Assembly: GCA_964345475.1 (NCBI GenBank)
Contig: CAYFQW010000012.1
Coordinates: forward strand, 1-41,833
Direction of reading: 5' to 3'
Length of the DNA stretch: 41,833 nucleotides
DNA from: WRIS01 sp964345475
GTDB lineage: Bacteria; Actinomycetota; Coriobacteriia; Coriobacteriales; Eggerthellaceae
Position 1 is the first letter of the stretch. The number at the start of each line of letters is the position of its first letter. This document shows positions 16,278 to 24,668 of the stretch, piece after piece. The translations under genes and the position numbers were made by a program. The notes beneath the pieces were generated by a model that saw nothing but the letters and a program-made list of their open reading frames with translations, did no database searches and was not told where the DNA came from.

Positions 16278-16952
16278 TTAATTTCGTTTATCTACCTTAC
16301 GGGCGAGAACATCTCCTAAACTTTGAACAATTTGCACGAGAACGATACAGATAATAACTGAAGCCACCATTACGTCCTTTTGGTATCGCTGATATCCATA
16401 TCTGATTGCAATATCACCTATACCTCCTGCACCCACCATACCCGCTATCGCAGAATACCCGAATAGCGTGATGAGGGTTATGAAAACCCCACGAATCAAA
16501 GACGGCAGGGACTCGAGCAAGAACACTTTATACACGATTTGCCAGGTGGACGAGCCAAAACTTAAAGCGGCTTCGACCAAATCCCCGTCTACCTCTAAAA
16601 TACTCTGTTCAACTATGCGCCCTACGAAAGGGGCTGCTGCGATAGTAAGAGGAACGACGGCGCCGTGTACACCCAAGGCGGTACCCACTATCAAACGGGT
16701 AAAGGGAATGAGGGCAACTAGCAATATCACGAAAGGTATCGAACGGCCTATATTGATAATCCACCCTAAAACAGAGTGTAAGGCCTTATGAGGATGTAAG
16801 CCCTTAGGTGAAGTGAGGACAACGAGTATTCCGAGGGGCGTTCCTATGAGATAGGCAAAAACGGTAGAAACCGCTACCATGACCGTTGTATCCCATGTTC
16901 CTTGAGCAAGAAGGGCCCCATACTGTGCGAAGAAGTTTTGGAGGTACTCCAT
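16278..16952 (-). CDS. metI: Methionine ABC transporter permease MetI
   Basis: This 224-aa inner-membrane permease of the MetI family has about five hydrophobic helices. It carries GTWDTTVMVAVSTVFAYLIGTPLGI, NIGRSIPFVILLVALIPFTRLIVGT and the EAA loop EAALSFGSSTWQIVYKVFLLESLP, which couples to MetN. The ATG at 16952 is chosen because AGGAGG precedes it by about 9 bases. It starts 4 bases after the metN stop, so the pair is clearly one operon. Length is normal for the family. Confidence 0.95.
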   Translation of the reverse strand: MEYLQNFFAQYGALLAQGTWDTTVMVAVSTVFAYLIGTPLGILVVLTSPKGLHPHKALHSVLGWIINIGRSIPFVILLVALIPFTRLIVGTALGVHGAVVPLTIAAAPFVGRIVEQSILEVDGDLVEAALSFGSSTWQIVYKVFLLESLPSLIRGVFITLITLFGYSAIAGMVGAGGIGDIAIRYGYQRYQKDVMVASVIICIVLVQIVQSLGDVLARKVDKRN

Positions 16953-16956
16953 AGAA

Positions 16957-17730
16957 CTATGCCTCCTTTTCTTCGGTGTCAGAAACAATCGCATCATAGT
17001 TGAGAAGCTCACGCGTCACGACGCTTTGGGGATGAGCGAACACCTCGTGGGTCGTACCAGATTCAACAAGCTTGCCTTCGTCAAGGACGGCCACCTTATC
17101 GCATATTTTTTTAGCAACAGCCAAAGAATGGGTAATGAGAACTATAGTCACACCGAGCTTGGTATTGATATCCTTAAGCAAGCTTAAGATGGAGGCGGTT
17201 GTACGCGTATCGAGGGCGCTTGTGGCCTCATCGCACAACATGATTTTAGGGTCATTGGCAAGAGCGCGGGCAATAGCTACCCGCTGTTGCTGCCCACCCG
17301 AAAGCTGTGAGGGGTAGTTCGATGCTTTATCTGCAAGGTCAACCAATTGAAGCAATTCTTGTGCTCGCGCAGTACGCTTCGCTGAGCTGTCTTTTCGCAA
17401 TTCAAGAGGAAAGGCGACATTTTTTAGCACAGTACGTTGCTGAAACAGACTGAAGTGCTGGAAAATCATACCGATTCCTGCACGAAGCTCAAGCAGCCGC
17501 CTGCCTTCGTATCCCGTCACATCCTTACCATCAATAATGATACGTCCAGATGTAGGCCGTTCAAGAAGGTTGATACAGCGCACTAACGTAGACTTACCAG
17601 CACCTGAGGCGCCAATAATGCCATATATCTCACCTTCAGCAATGCTTAAGTTGACATCATGCAAAGCATGATGTGTCTGTCCAGGCGACGAACTTTCAAA
17701 TGTTTTTGACAGATGCTCAATCTGTATCAT
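16957..17730 (-). CDS. metN: Methionine ABC transporter ATPase MetN, without NIL domain
   Basis: This 257-aa ATPase energises methionine uptake. All ABC motifs are present: Walker A GASGAGKST, Q-loop, signature LSGGQQQRV, Walker B IMLCDEATSALD and the H-loop His in ITHSLAV. The EAA-contacting and MetN-typical HxLxxVNLxIxxGEIYGIIG region is clear. E. coli MetN is about 343 aa and ends in a methionine-binding NIL (ACT-like) domain that shuts the importer off at high internal methionine. Here the protein stops soon after the ATPase domain (ending SDTEEKEA), so that feedback domain is missing. It is first in metN-metI-metQ. Confidence 0.94.
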   Translation of the reverse strand: MIQIEHLSKTFESSSPGQTHHALHDVNLSIAEGEIYGIIGASGAGKSTLVRCINLLERPTSGRIIIDGKDVTGYEGRRLLELRAGIGMIFQHFSLFQQRTVLKNVAFPLELRKDSSAKRTARAQELLQLVDLADKASNYPSQLSGGQQQRVAIARALANDPKIMLCDEATSALDTRTTASILSLLKDINTKLGVTIVLITHSLAVAKKICDKVAVLDEGKLVESGTTHEVFAHPQSVVTRELLNYDAIVSDTEEKEA

Positions 17731-17772
17731 GTTATCGATTACCTCGTACGTTTTTAATGGTTACCATGCATA

Positions 17773-17842
17773 AGGCTCTATTATAGATGAGCCTACTCGA
17801 ATTTAGGCCTGAGCGTCAGCAAGCGCACCAACTAACCCAGGC
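17773..17842 (-). promoter_or_regulatory. Structured leader upstream of metN
   Basis: Two hairpins lie in the predicted 5' leader. On the RNA strand GCCUGGGU pairs with GCUCAGGC (complement of 17835-17842 and 17807-17814, with two wobble pairs). A second stem AGGCUC/GAGCCU is formed by 17773-17778 and 17789-17794 with inner UAU/AUA. Imperfect direct repeats (GCCTGAGCGTCAGC, GGCTCGAGCATCAGC) occur at 17807-17820 and about 17840-17854. It does not match the SAM riboswitch consensus as I know it. A regulatory role is inference from its place before methionine transport genes. Confidence 0.4.
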
Positions 17843-17895
17843 TCGAGCATCAGCATGTTCATGGTATGTACGAAAAGAAGACTCATAGTAACGTC

Positions 17896-17923
17896 ATTAT
17901 GAGGATTTTTACCTGCATGTCAA
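17896..17923 (-). promoter_or_regulatory. Probable promoter of metN-metI-metQ
   Basis: On the minus strand a perfect TTGACA (17918-17923) and CATAAT (17896-17901) are spaced 16 bases apart. Transcription would start about 160 bases before the metN ATG, leaving a long leader. Confidence 0.65.
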
Positions 17924-17998
17924 GATTCCCCCGCACATCTTTTAAAATTAAAGACCTGGCGCATACATATAGTATGACGAAAAAGCTAAACGCAATAA

Positions 17999-18029
17999 TT
18001 GTCTTTAAGCAGCACTATGGTGCTACAAT
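17999..18029 (+). promoter_or_regulatory. Possible promoter and palindrome before the cysteine-synthase gene
   Basis: TTGTCT (17999-18004) and TACAAT (18024-18029) are candidate -35 and -10 boxes, but the 19-base spacer is long. Between them AGCAC (18011-18015) and GTGCT (18020-18024) form a 5-bp inverted repeat that could be an operator. Support is weak. Confidence 0.35.
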
Positions 18030-18083
18030 GTAGAAGTTTATGTATGAAACCGGATAGAAGCCGACATATTGAAAGACAGGATA

Positions 18084-19013
18084 ATGATTCACGAGAATAT
18101 TCTTTCCGCAATCGGAAACACACCAATAATTCGACTCAACCACCTCTCCGAAGAGGGTGCAGCAGAAATCCTTGTTAAATATGAAGGCCTCAACGTAGGC
18201 GGTTCCATTAAAACACGGACCGCTTATGAAATGATTGCTGCAGCAGAAAAGCGAGGCGATATAGGCCCAGGCAGCATCATTGTTGAACCAACCAGTGGAA
18301 ACCAAGGCATTGGCCTTGCCCTCGTATGTGCCGTCAAAGGATATGAAGCGAAGATAATAATGCCCGACTCAGTTAGTGAGGAGCGGCGAAAGCTCGTGCG
18401 CCATTATGGCGCTGAGGTAATCATCGTTCACGATGCCGGCGATATTGGGGAATGCATCAACGAATGCATCGCCACTGCAGAAAAAATTGCAGCTGACGAT
18501 CCCCGTGTATACATACCTCAGCAATTTGAAAACAAAGACAATTTATTAGCTCACCGATATCATACAGCGCTTGAAATTGTCCAAGACGTCAAAGGTCCTA
18601 TCCATGGGTTTTGTGTCGGCATAGGGACAGGAGGCACTATCTCAGGCATTGGACAGGTTTTGAAAAAACTCTATCCCGAGGTCGTTGTGTGGGCTGTCGA
18701 ACCCGAACATGCAGCTATTCTTTCAGGAGGAGGGATAGGAACCCATTTGCAAATGGGTATCGGGGATGGGCTTATCCCTGATATTTTGGATCAAGAGATT
18801 TACGATGCCGTATGCATAGTTTCAGACGAAGAGGCTATTTCAATTTCCCGAGCCCTTGCTCTACACGAGGGTCTTATGTGTGGCGTCTCCAGCGGAACTA
18901 ATGTTGCAGCTGCGCGTAAACTTGCCCGTGAACTTGGCCCCGGCAAAACAGTTGTAACTATTCTTCCCGACACGGGAGAGCGTTACTTTTCAACCGTTCT
19001 TTTCGACGAATAA
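18084..19013 (+). CDS. cysK: Cysteine synthase family PLP enzyme
   Basis: This 309-aa fold-type II PLP enzyme is closest to O-acetylserine sulfhydrylase, which makes cysteine from O-acetylserine and sulfide. Seen are GNTPIIRL, the PLP lysine in GGSIKTRTA (K43), the substrate loop EPTSGNQGIGLA, the PQQFENKDN segment, phosphate-binding GTGGTISG and VSSGTN. Two departures from typical CysK are SGNQG instead of SGNTG, and KT instead of KD after the lysine; a related beta-substitution enzyme is therefore possible. The ATG at 18084 is used; a TTG at 18069 would add five residues. It is divergent from metNIQ, a sulfur-amino-acid context. Confidence 0.85.
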   Translation: MIHENILSAIGNTPIIRLNHLSEEGAAEILVKYEGLNVGGSIKTRTAYEMIAAAEKRGDIGPGSIIVEPTSGNQGIGLALVCAVKGYEAKIIMPDSVSEERRKLVRHYGAEVIIVHDAGDIGECINECIATAEKIAADDPRVYIPQQFENKDNLLAHRYHTALEIVQDVKGPIHGFCVGIGTGGTISGIGQVLKKLYPEVVVWAVEPEHAAILSGGGIGTHLQMGIGDGLIPDILDQEIYDAVCIVSDEEAISISRALALHEGLMCGVSSGTNVAAARKLARELGPGKTVVTILPDTGERYFSTVLFDE

Positions 19014-19030
19014 GATCCTTGAGGTCTACG

Positions 19031-19882
19031 CTACCCCGAACACCCATCCGCTGAGACGCTTAGGCTCAAACTTCGATTCTGGAACGCACATGTTGTATGG
19101 GCAGCATGCCTGTTTCGCTCAATAACACCCTCAAATGCTTCTCTGGGAAGGCGATAGGTGTTGTTGTTCTCTGAAATGTGCATCGCTACTACCTGCTCAA
19201 GCTTCTCAGAAAGTAAGCACTCAAGAGCTTGTGAAGCCTGCGTATTGGAAAGATGCCCCCTATTAGAGGCTACTCGTTGCTTTAGCGAGTAAGGGTACGG
19301 TCCCGAATTCAGCATATCGACATCATGATTGCTTTCAAGCGCAAGAAGTTGGCAGTCTGAAAGCATTTCGAAGGCTGCGGGGGGCACATAGCCTGTATCA
19401 GTCATATAGCCTAAAGCCTGCGTGTGAGCGCTGGTATCTTTCAATTCGACCCTGAAACCGAAGGACTCCGCCGCATCGTGGGATGTAGCGAAGGGATATA
19501 AACTCATACCAGCTACAGACAACTGGCTCCCAACACTAAAATACTCAATGTCACACAATTCATATGGCGCAGCATCCGGATCGCAGACTGAGGCGATATC
19601 CCTGCTTGCATAAGCCACTGCCTTGCTCGCATACAGACGTGGTTCTATTCCGAGCTTTCCCAGGCCCCTCAGAACAACCCCTAAGCCTTTCGTGTGATCA
19701 CTGTGCTCATGACTGATAATAATTCCCTCGATTTGGGAAAGATGCACCCCAAGCTCTTCGCTCCGTGTGAACAAATCGCGTTTGCATATCCCGCAATCAA
19801 TTAAAAAGGCGCGGCCTGTCGTCTCGTCTTCTACGATCGAGGCGTTTCCCTTACTGCCACTTGCGAGGATATGGAGTCTCAC
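19031..19882 (-). CDS. MBL-fold metallo-hydrolase, WalJ/YycJ-like
   Basis: This 283-aa metallo-beta-lactamase-fold protein opens with MRLHILASGSKGNASIVE, characteristic of the YycJ/WalJ group. The metal motif HEHSDHTKG is present, and later metal ligands appear in ATSHDA, TDTGYVP and the ALESNHD segment. WalJ proteins act in coordinating cell division with DNA replication in Firmicutes, and some homologues have nuclease activity. Here there is no walRK neighbour. The GTG start overlaps the punA stop by 4 bases, so it is coupled to punA. Confidence 0.88.
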   Translation of the reverse strand: MRLHILASGSKGNASIVEDETTGRAFLIDCGICKRDLFTRSEELGVHLSQIEGIIISHEHSDHTKGLGVVLRGLGKLGIEPRLYASKAVAYASRDIASVCDPDAAPYELCDIEYFSVGSQLSVAGMSLYPFATSHDAAESFGFRVELKDTSAHTQALGYMTDTGYVPPAAFEMLSDCQLLALESNHDVDMLNSGPYPYSLKQRVASNRGHLSNTQASQALECLLSEKLEQVVAMHISENNNTYRLPREAFEGVIERNRHAAHTTCAFQNRSLSLSVSADGCSG

Positions 19883-20715
19883 TGCATTCTTTCAAGGATA
19901 GTGCTTATCAGTAAGTTGAAATCATGCTCACGGAGCTTTGCCGTCTCAAGAACCTCTTGCTCATTAGGTGAGGCATCGTTTATTCCTGCAGCCATATTTG
20001 AGACAAGGGATATTCCCATAACATCAAGGCCGAGATGTCGGGCTGCGATAACTTCTTCCGCTACCGACATGGCCAAAGTGTCAACTCCCCACATGCGAAA
20101 CATACGAATTTCTGCAGGAGTCTCAAAACTCGGCCCAAGGAGCCCTAAGAAAACGCCCTCATGGAGAGTGACTCCTATTTGTTCGGCTACTTCTCGTGCA
20201 AGACGCCTCAATTCAGGACTGTATGCATCAGTCATGCTGAAAAAACGAGATGCTAAAGCAGCGGGCTCTTGGGAGGCAACAGGATTTCTTCCTGTAAAGT
20301 TAATCTGGTCGGCAATCAGGCAAAAATCGCCAGGCCGGTAATTTTCATTAACAGCCCCTACTGCATTGCTGACCACCAAGGTGCGAATGCCGACACGCTC
20401 CATAAGACGCACCGGATACACAACTTCTTGAGAGGTGTAGCCCTCGTAGCCATGAAGGCGGCCTTGCATACATATAACTTCTTTGCCGCCCAGTCGACCG
20501 CAGACGAATTGGCCTACATGGCTGACGGCCGTACTCGACTTCATATGGGGTATCTCTTTGTATGGAATCGTGAGAGGATCTTCAATTTGTTCGGCAAGAG
20601 AACCTAGACCCGATCCTAGGATAATACCCACTTCGGGTTTTTTCCCTCCCATACGATCTTCAAGTATAGAGCTACTCATACTCAGGCGCGCTTCAAGGCT
20701 ATTCTGTTCACACAT
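19879..20715 (-). CDS. punA: Purine-nucleoside phosphorylase
   Basis: This 278-aa enzyme is a trimeric-type (PNP-I) phosphorylase cleaving inosine and guanosine with phosphate for purine salvage. Motifs are GIILGSGLGSLA (phosphate site), MQGRLHGYEGY, LVVSNAVGAVN and LGPSFETPAEIRMFRMWGVDTLAMSVAEEVIAA, with the catalytic Asn in ISLVSNMAAGI. The ATG at 20715 has AGGAG upstream. It lies between prmC and the WalJ-like gene in one minus-strand run. Confidence 0.96.
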   Translation of the reverse strand: MCEQNSLEARLSMSSSILEDRMGGKKPEVGIILGSGLGSLAEQIEDPLTIPYKEIPHMKSSTAVSHVGQFVCGRLGGKEVICMQGRLHGYEGYTSQEVVYPVRLMERVGIRTLVVSNAVGAVNENYRPGDFCLIADQINFTGRNPVASQEPAALASRFFSMTDAYSPELRRLAREVAEQIGVTLHEGVFLGLLGPSFETPAEIRMFRMWGVDTLAMSVAEEVIAARHLGLDVMGISLVSNMAAGINDASPNEQEVLETAKLREHDFNLLISTILERMQ

Positions 20716-20745
20716 AAGAAGACTCCTAACTCACATGCTCTTGGA

Positions 20746-21747
20746 TTATAATTTTTTTGCTATGAGAATACGGTCACGACCAGCTAGATCACGAACGACT
20801 CGATTCGATGTAAAGCCACGTTCCTGCGCAATGCCAGCAGCTTGCTGCAAGCAGTCCTCATGCAATTCGACAACTAAAGAACCGCCCTGTTTCAGAGCGT
20901 GCCAGGACCAATCAAGGATTTTCCTGAACACCAAAAGACCGTCATCGCCGCCATCGAGAGCAAGGTGCGGCTCAAAAGCCGTCACCTCATGAGGTATTTC
21001 CTCCAAAAGAGACGTAGGGATATACGGGGGGTTTGATACAACCAGATCTATTGAGCCCAGCATCTCAGATGGCACCGCGTCCCCTACATCTCCTAGAGAA
21101 GTTTTTACCCTGCTCGAAAGGCCAAGACGCTCAATGTTAGTCTTCGCCAACTCGATTGCCGTCGAATCAATATCGGTTGCAAGGACACGAGCTAGAGGAT
21201 ACTCATGCGCTATTGAACAGGCAACGCAGCCGGAACCTGTGCAGAGATCGACCACCGTATACGTTTTAGCAGAAGCAAGCCCACTTTCGTCCTGTGAAGA
21301 AGCCTCGCTTGTATCCTGGGACGACACGTCCCTCGTATACTGTGTCGACGCCTCATCAGCATCTGGGCAAGAAGCCTCGCCGAAGTCAAGGCTAGCCTTT
21401 TCTTTAGGGGGGAGCGTCGCCAATGCCTCGCTTACTAACACTTCGGTTTCTGGCCGCGGGATGAGTACTCCCGGGCAAACCTTTAGCGTAATATATCGAA
21501 ACCCGACCTCTCCCGTAATGTATTGCAAGGGCTCCCCTGCTGCCCTCCGAGAAACATATTCCCTCAAAGTGTCTCGTTCTGACATATTCAAGGTCATATC
21601 GTATTTTGTATATAACTCTATACGCGTAAGGCCTGTCGCCTCACTCAACAACCACTGTGCAGACAAGAGCGGATTTTCGTCTTGTTTTTTTTCTAAATAG
21701 GAAACGATCCACTCAAGAGCCGCTCGTATGGTCCAAGCATCGCTCAT
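20746..21747 (-). CDS. prmC: Release factor glutamine methyltransferase PrmC with repeat insert
   Basis: PrmC methylates the Gln of the GGQ motif in release factors; its substrate gene prfA lies directly upstream. The helical N-terminal domain (1-75) is followed by LIPRPETEVLV, the SAM-binding VVDLCTGSGCVACSIA (165-180) and the catalytic VVSNPPYIP. At 333 aa it is about 50 residues longer than usual. The extra sequence sits between PRPETE and the SAM site (about 113-160) and contains four tandem octapeptides (123-154). The insert is Ser/Asp/Glu rich and probably a flexible loop. The other motifs are intact, so the enzyme is expected to be active. Confidence 0.95.
   Translation of the reverse strand: MSDAWTIRAALEWIVSYLEKKQDENPLLSAQWLLSEATGLTRIELYTKYDMTLNMSERDTLREYVSRRAAGEPLQYITGEVGFRYITLKVCPGVLIPRPETEVLVSEALATLPPKEKASLDFGEASCPDADEASTQYTRDVSSQDTSEASSQDESGLASAKTYTVVDLCTGSGCVACSIAHEYPLARVLATDIDSTAIELAKTNIERLGLSSRVKTSLGDVGDAVPSEMLGSIDLVVSNPPYIPTSLLEEIPHEVTAFEPHLALDGGDDGLLVFRKILDWSWHALKQGGSLVVELHEDCLQQAAGIAQERGFTSNRVVRDLAGRDRILIAKKL
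21286..21381. repeat. In-frame 4 x 24-bp minisatellite within prmC
   Basis: Four diverged 24-bp units (21286-21309, 21310-21333, 21334-21357, 21358-21381) encode the octapeptides GEASCPDA, DEASTQYT, RDVSSQDT and SEASSQDE. Shared positions are the acidic residue at 2, Ala/Val at 3 and Ser at 4. The first and last units share GAAGCCTCGC at the DNA level. Confidence 0.75.
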
Positions 21748-21819
21748 AACTGATCTCTATGTGAAAGGGCGTATATGAAAAGACAGTACGACAAAGCATT
21801 ATCCACTATTCTCAAAGCC

Positions 21820-22887
21820 TTAAACTGCTGCTTCAAGCTTAGCAGCACGATCGGCAGCTTGTAGAGCTGAGATCAATTCGGCCAAGCCATTGCCGCCAGC
21901 TGCCAGCAGAATACCATTGTAGGTGCCGCTATAGCCTATGCGATGATCGGTTACCCTATCTTGAGGGCCGTTGTATGTGCGAATCTTTTCGCTTCTATCC
22001 CCTGTACCAATCTGAGAACGCCGCTCCCCCGCCTGAGCTTCTTGCTGTTCCCGTATCATTTTTTCATAGAGGCGAGCCCGCAGGACGCTCATGGCCGCAA
22101 CTTTGTTTTGAAGTTGGCTTTTCTGATCTTGAGATTGGACAACTAAGCCTGATGGGATGTGGGTAATTCGAACTGCGGAGTCGGTGGTATTTACGCACTG
22201 CCCTCCTGGTCCGCCCGCGCGATACACGTCTATTCGCAAGTCGTGCTGGTTTATATCTACCTCTACTTCATCAGCCTCAGGGAGGACAGCCACCGTCGCT
22301 GTCGATGTGTGAATACGACCCTGGCTTTCCGTTTTAGGAACCCGCTGGACGCGATGTACGCCACTCTCAAACTTCATGTAAGAGTACACCTTGTTGCCCA
22401 TTACTTTAAACTGGATTTCTTTATACCCCCCCACTTCTGATGAGGAGACATCGAGCATTTCAATTTTCCAGCCCATATCATCTGCAAAGTGCATGTACAT
22501 GCGGTACAGGTCACCTGCAAAGATGGCGGCCTCATCGCCTCCTGCACCTGCACGTATCTCAACAATAGTGTTCTTTTCGTCTGCCGGGTCTGAAGGAACA
22601 AGCATAAGTTTTATCTCTTCCTCCAGGGCGGGTAGCTTAGCTTCGATTCTGGCTATCTCTTCCTGGGCAAATTCCTTCATGTCGGAATCGCCGAGCATTT
22701 CCTTGGCCTCTTCCAAGTCTGCTGATTCACGTATGAAAACACGGGCCTTAGAAGCAAGAGGCCCCTGATCAGCGTATTCTTTAGCAAGTCGATTATATTC
22801 TTTTTGATGGGCAAGGACTTGGGGGTCACCAAGCTTGGCCTCCAAGTCCTTATACGCGGTAAGTATTTTTTGAAGCTTCTCGAGCAT
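21820..22887 (-). CDS. prfA: Peptide chain release factor 1
   Basis: RF1 (355 aa) terminates translation at UAA and UAG. The stop-codon-reading tripeptide appears as PKT in RVPKTESQGR, a common variant of PAT. The GGQ catalytic motif is in YRAGGPGGQCVN. An N-terminal coiled coil is followed by domains 2-4 of normal length. The ATG at 22887 is chosen because AAGGAG precedes it by about 7 bases; the upstream extension of the frame is not conserved. It heads prfA-prmC-punA and lies 63 bp after trxB. Confidence 0.97.
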   Translation of the reverse strand: MLEKLQKILTAYKDLEAKLGDPQVLAHQKEYNRLAKEYADQGPLASKARVFIRESADLEEAKEMLGDSDMKEFAQEEIARIEAKLPALEEEIKLMLVPSDPADEKNTIVEIRAGAGGDEAAIFAGDLYRMYMHFADDMGWKIEMLDVSSSEVGGYKEIQFKVMGNKVYSYMKFESGVHRVQRVPKTESQGRIHTSTATVAVLPEADEVEVDINQHDLRIDVYRAGGPGGQCVNTTDSAVRITHIPSGLVVQSQDQKSQLQNKVAAMSVLRARLYEKMIREQQEAQAGERRSQIGTGDRSEKIRTYNGPQDRVTDHRIGYSGTYNGILLAAGGNGLAELISALQAADRAAKLEAAV

Positions 22888-22950
22888 CAGCTGCTCCTTC
22901 AATGGTATCTTTTTCGTACGGTCATTGCAAAAACGCAATGTAAAAGTGTA

Positions 22951-23895
22951 TCACGACATAAGATACTCTGCAGCCATCTCCGCAGCAATAGCACCGTCTG
23001 AAACAGCAGTTACTACTTGACGTAACCACTTGGTGCGTACATCTCCCGCAACATAGACACCTGGGATACTGGTTTTACATTCCTCGCCAGCTTCTATATA
23101 GCCTGCTTTATCAAGATTGAGGCTTCCTTCGAGAAAAGCAGTATTGGGACACGTTCCCACAGAAACAAAAAGACCTTCGCTCTCGATAAACCTCTTCTCG
23201 CCCGTTTTAACATTCTCCACCCATGCACCAGCAAGTTTTCCTTCATTAGAAACGAGCTCGGAAACCACTGAATCCCATACGTACTCAAGGTTATCAAGCC
23301 CTTTGAGCACCTCGTCGTAAACGGCTGTCGCACGAAGCTCATCACGGCGATGGACAAGGTACACCTTGCTGCAAATACGAGCAAGGTAGATAACATTCAT
23401 AATCGCAGTGTTTCCACCACCAGCAACAATTACGTCTTTCCCTCTAAAAAAGTTTCCATCGCAGGTAGAGCAATAAGAAAGGCCTCGACCCATAAGCTCA
23501 TCTTCTGCTTCAACGTTGAGCTTGCGAGGATGAGCCCCTGTCGCAATAACTACTGTCTTTGCTTGGTAACTGCCGGAATCGGTGAGCAGTGTCTTAAGAT
23601 CGCCGGAAAGATCGGCTGACACAACCTCTTCGTTGATTTCCTCAACGCCGAAACGAACACTTTGCTGACGCATTAATTCAGCTAAATCGAAGCCGCCCGC
23701 ACCCTCAGGGAAACCAGGGTAGTTGTCGATATGTTGCGACTCTCCGAGCTGGCCTCCTGCGGAAATTTTTTCAAACATCACGACGCTCAATCCAGCACGG
23801 GCTCCGTATAAAGCAGCAGACATGCCGGCTGGACCAGCCCCAATAACCGCCATATCATACGTGAGACTCTTGTCGTCTTCTTTAAGTTTATCCAT
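22951..23895 (-). CDS. trxB: Thioredoxin-disulfide reductase
   Basis: TrxB (314 aa) reduces thioredoxin with NADPH. The FAD site GAGPAGMSAALYGARAG, redox pair CSTC in YCSTCDGNFF, NADPH site GGGNTAIM and C-terminal GVYVAGDVR are all present. The GxGxx(A/G) second motif reads VAGGGNTAI with Asn-Thr in place of the usual Asp-Ser/Ala, and the following HRRDELRA keeps the HRR of NADPH-dependent enzymes. The ATG at 23895 has GGGAGG about 11 bases upstream. trxA lies upstream but is separated by terminators. Confidence 0.96.
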   Translation of the reverse strand: MDKLKEDDKSLTYDMAVIGAGPAGMSAALYGARAGLSVVMFEKISAGGQLGESQHIDNYPGFPEGAGGFDLAELMRQQSVRFGVEEINEEVVSADLSGDLKTLLTDSGSYQAKTVVIATGAHPRKLNVEAEDELMGRGLSYCSTCDGNFFRGKDVIVAGGGNTAIMNVIYLARICSKVYLVHRRDELRATAVYDEVLKGLDNLEYVWDSVVSELVSNEGKLAGAWVENVKTGEKRFIESEGLFVSVGTCPNTAFLEGSLNLDKAGYIEAGEECKTSIPGVYVAGDVRTKWLRQVVTAVSDGAIAAEMAAEYLMS

Positions 23896-23956
23896 GAATT
23901 ACTACGCCTCCCTCAACGAGCAGGTTTATTAAATACAAAACTATCATATTAGACCA

Positions 23957-23983
23957 CAAAAAAAGAAATGCTCCTCGAAGCAT
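23957..23983 (-). terminator. Intrinsic terminator between trxA and trxB
   Basis: On the minus strand the stem ATGCT/AGCAT (23979-23983 with 23968-23972 on the complement) is followed by TTC and then seven T residues (complement of 23957-23963). It lies about 200 bases past the trxA stop, beyond a second strong hairpin, and shortly before the trxB promoter region. Confidence 0.7.
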
Positions 23984-24139
23984 CGATGAAAAGCCTGGAA
24001 CATTCGTATACGCGTCGTTCATTGTATGACGCATTCAGATCTATGCTCTGGCTTTTAGCGTTAAGACACTGCCCCGTGCTTCATGAGCATCGCTCGTGGC
24101 ACCCATACAAATGTCTTCGTAAGCAGCCTTATAAATCGA

Positions 24140-24172
24140 AGGCCTTGTAGTGCTTTGTACACTACAAGGCCT
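24140..24172. terminator. Strong hairpin just after trxA
   Basis: A perfect 13-bp stem, AGGCCTTGTAGTG (24140-24152) with CACTACAAGGCCT (24160-24172), has a 7-base loop. It lies 12 bases past the trxA stop. On the minus strand the flank is TCGATTTATAAGG, so the U-tract is poor. It may be a leaky terminator or an mRNA-stabilising structure. Confidence 0.6.
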
Positions 24173-24183
24173 CCAAATTAAAA

Positions 24184-24492
24184 TTAATCGAGCAATGCCT
24201 TTAATTGAGCTTTAGGCTGTCCGCCCAGAACCTGTTTTTTAATCTGACCATTCTCAAAAGCAATAAAAGTAGGAACGCTCATCACATTGTACCGAGATGC
24301 AAGATCAGGGCTTTGGTCAATATCGACCTTATATACTTCTGCTGTTCCAGCTAACTCTTCAGCAAGCTCATCAACAGTCGGTCCAACTCGTTTGCAAGGA
24401 CCACACCAGGTCGCAAAAAAATCTACTAGAACTGGTTTTTGGGCCTTAAGTACCTTTGATTCAAATTCGGATGATGTTATAACCTGAGCCAT
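24184..24492 (-). CDS. trxA: Thioredoxin
   Basis: This 102-aa thioredoxin has the active site WCGPC in FFATWCGPCKRVGP and the cis-Pro segment VMSVPTFIAFENG. It is reduced by the TrxB encoded nearby. AGGAGG lies upstream of the ATG at 24492, and a perfect TATAAT (complement of 24525-24530) is a likely -10 box, although no convincing -35 box was found. Confidence 0.97.
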   Translation of the reverse strand: MAQVITSSEFESKVLKAQKPVLVDFFATWCGPCKRVGPTVDELAEELAGTAEVYKVDIDQSPDLASRYNVMSVPTFIAFENGQIKKQVLGGQPKAQLKALLD

Positions 24493-24668
24493 TTTAGCCT
24501 CCTACGCCTTTCCTTCTATCCTAAATTATATAAGTCCTAACAAGCGAACATGGCTATTGTAGAGCAGCCTATTTCCTGCGTAGGCCATCTGTTACCAAGC
24601 GGGCATAAAGTATTCATTGTGCTGATACCAAGAGGGCTATAATTACAAGAAAGGAGAAAGGATCGTCT

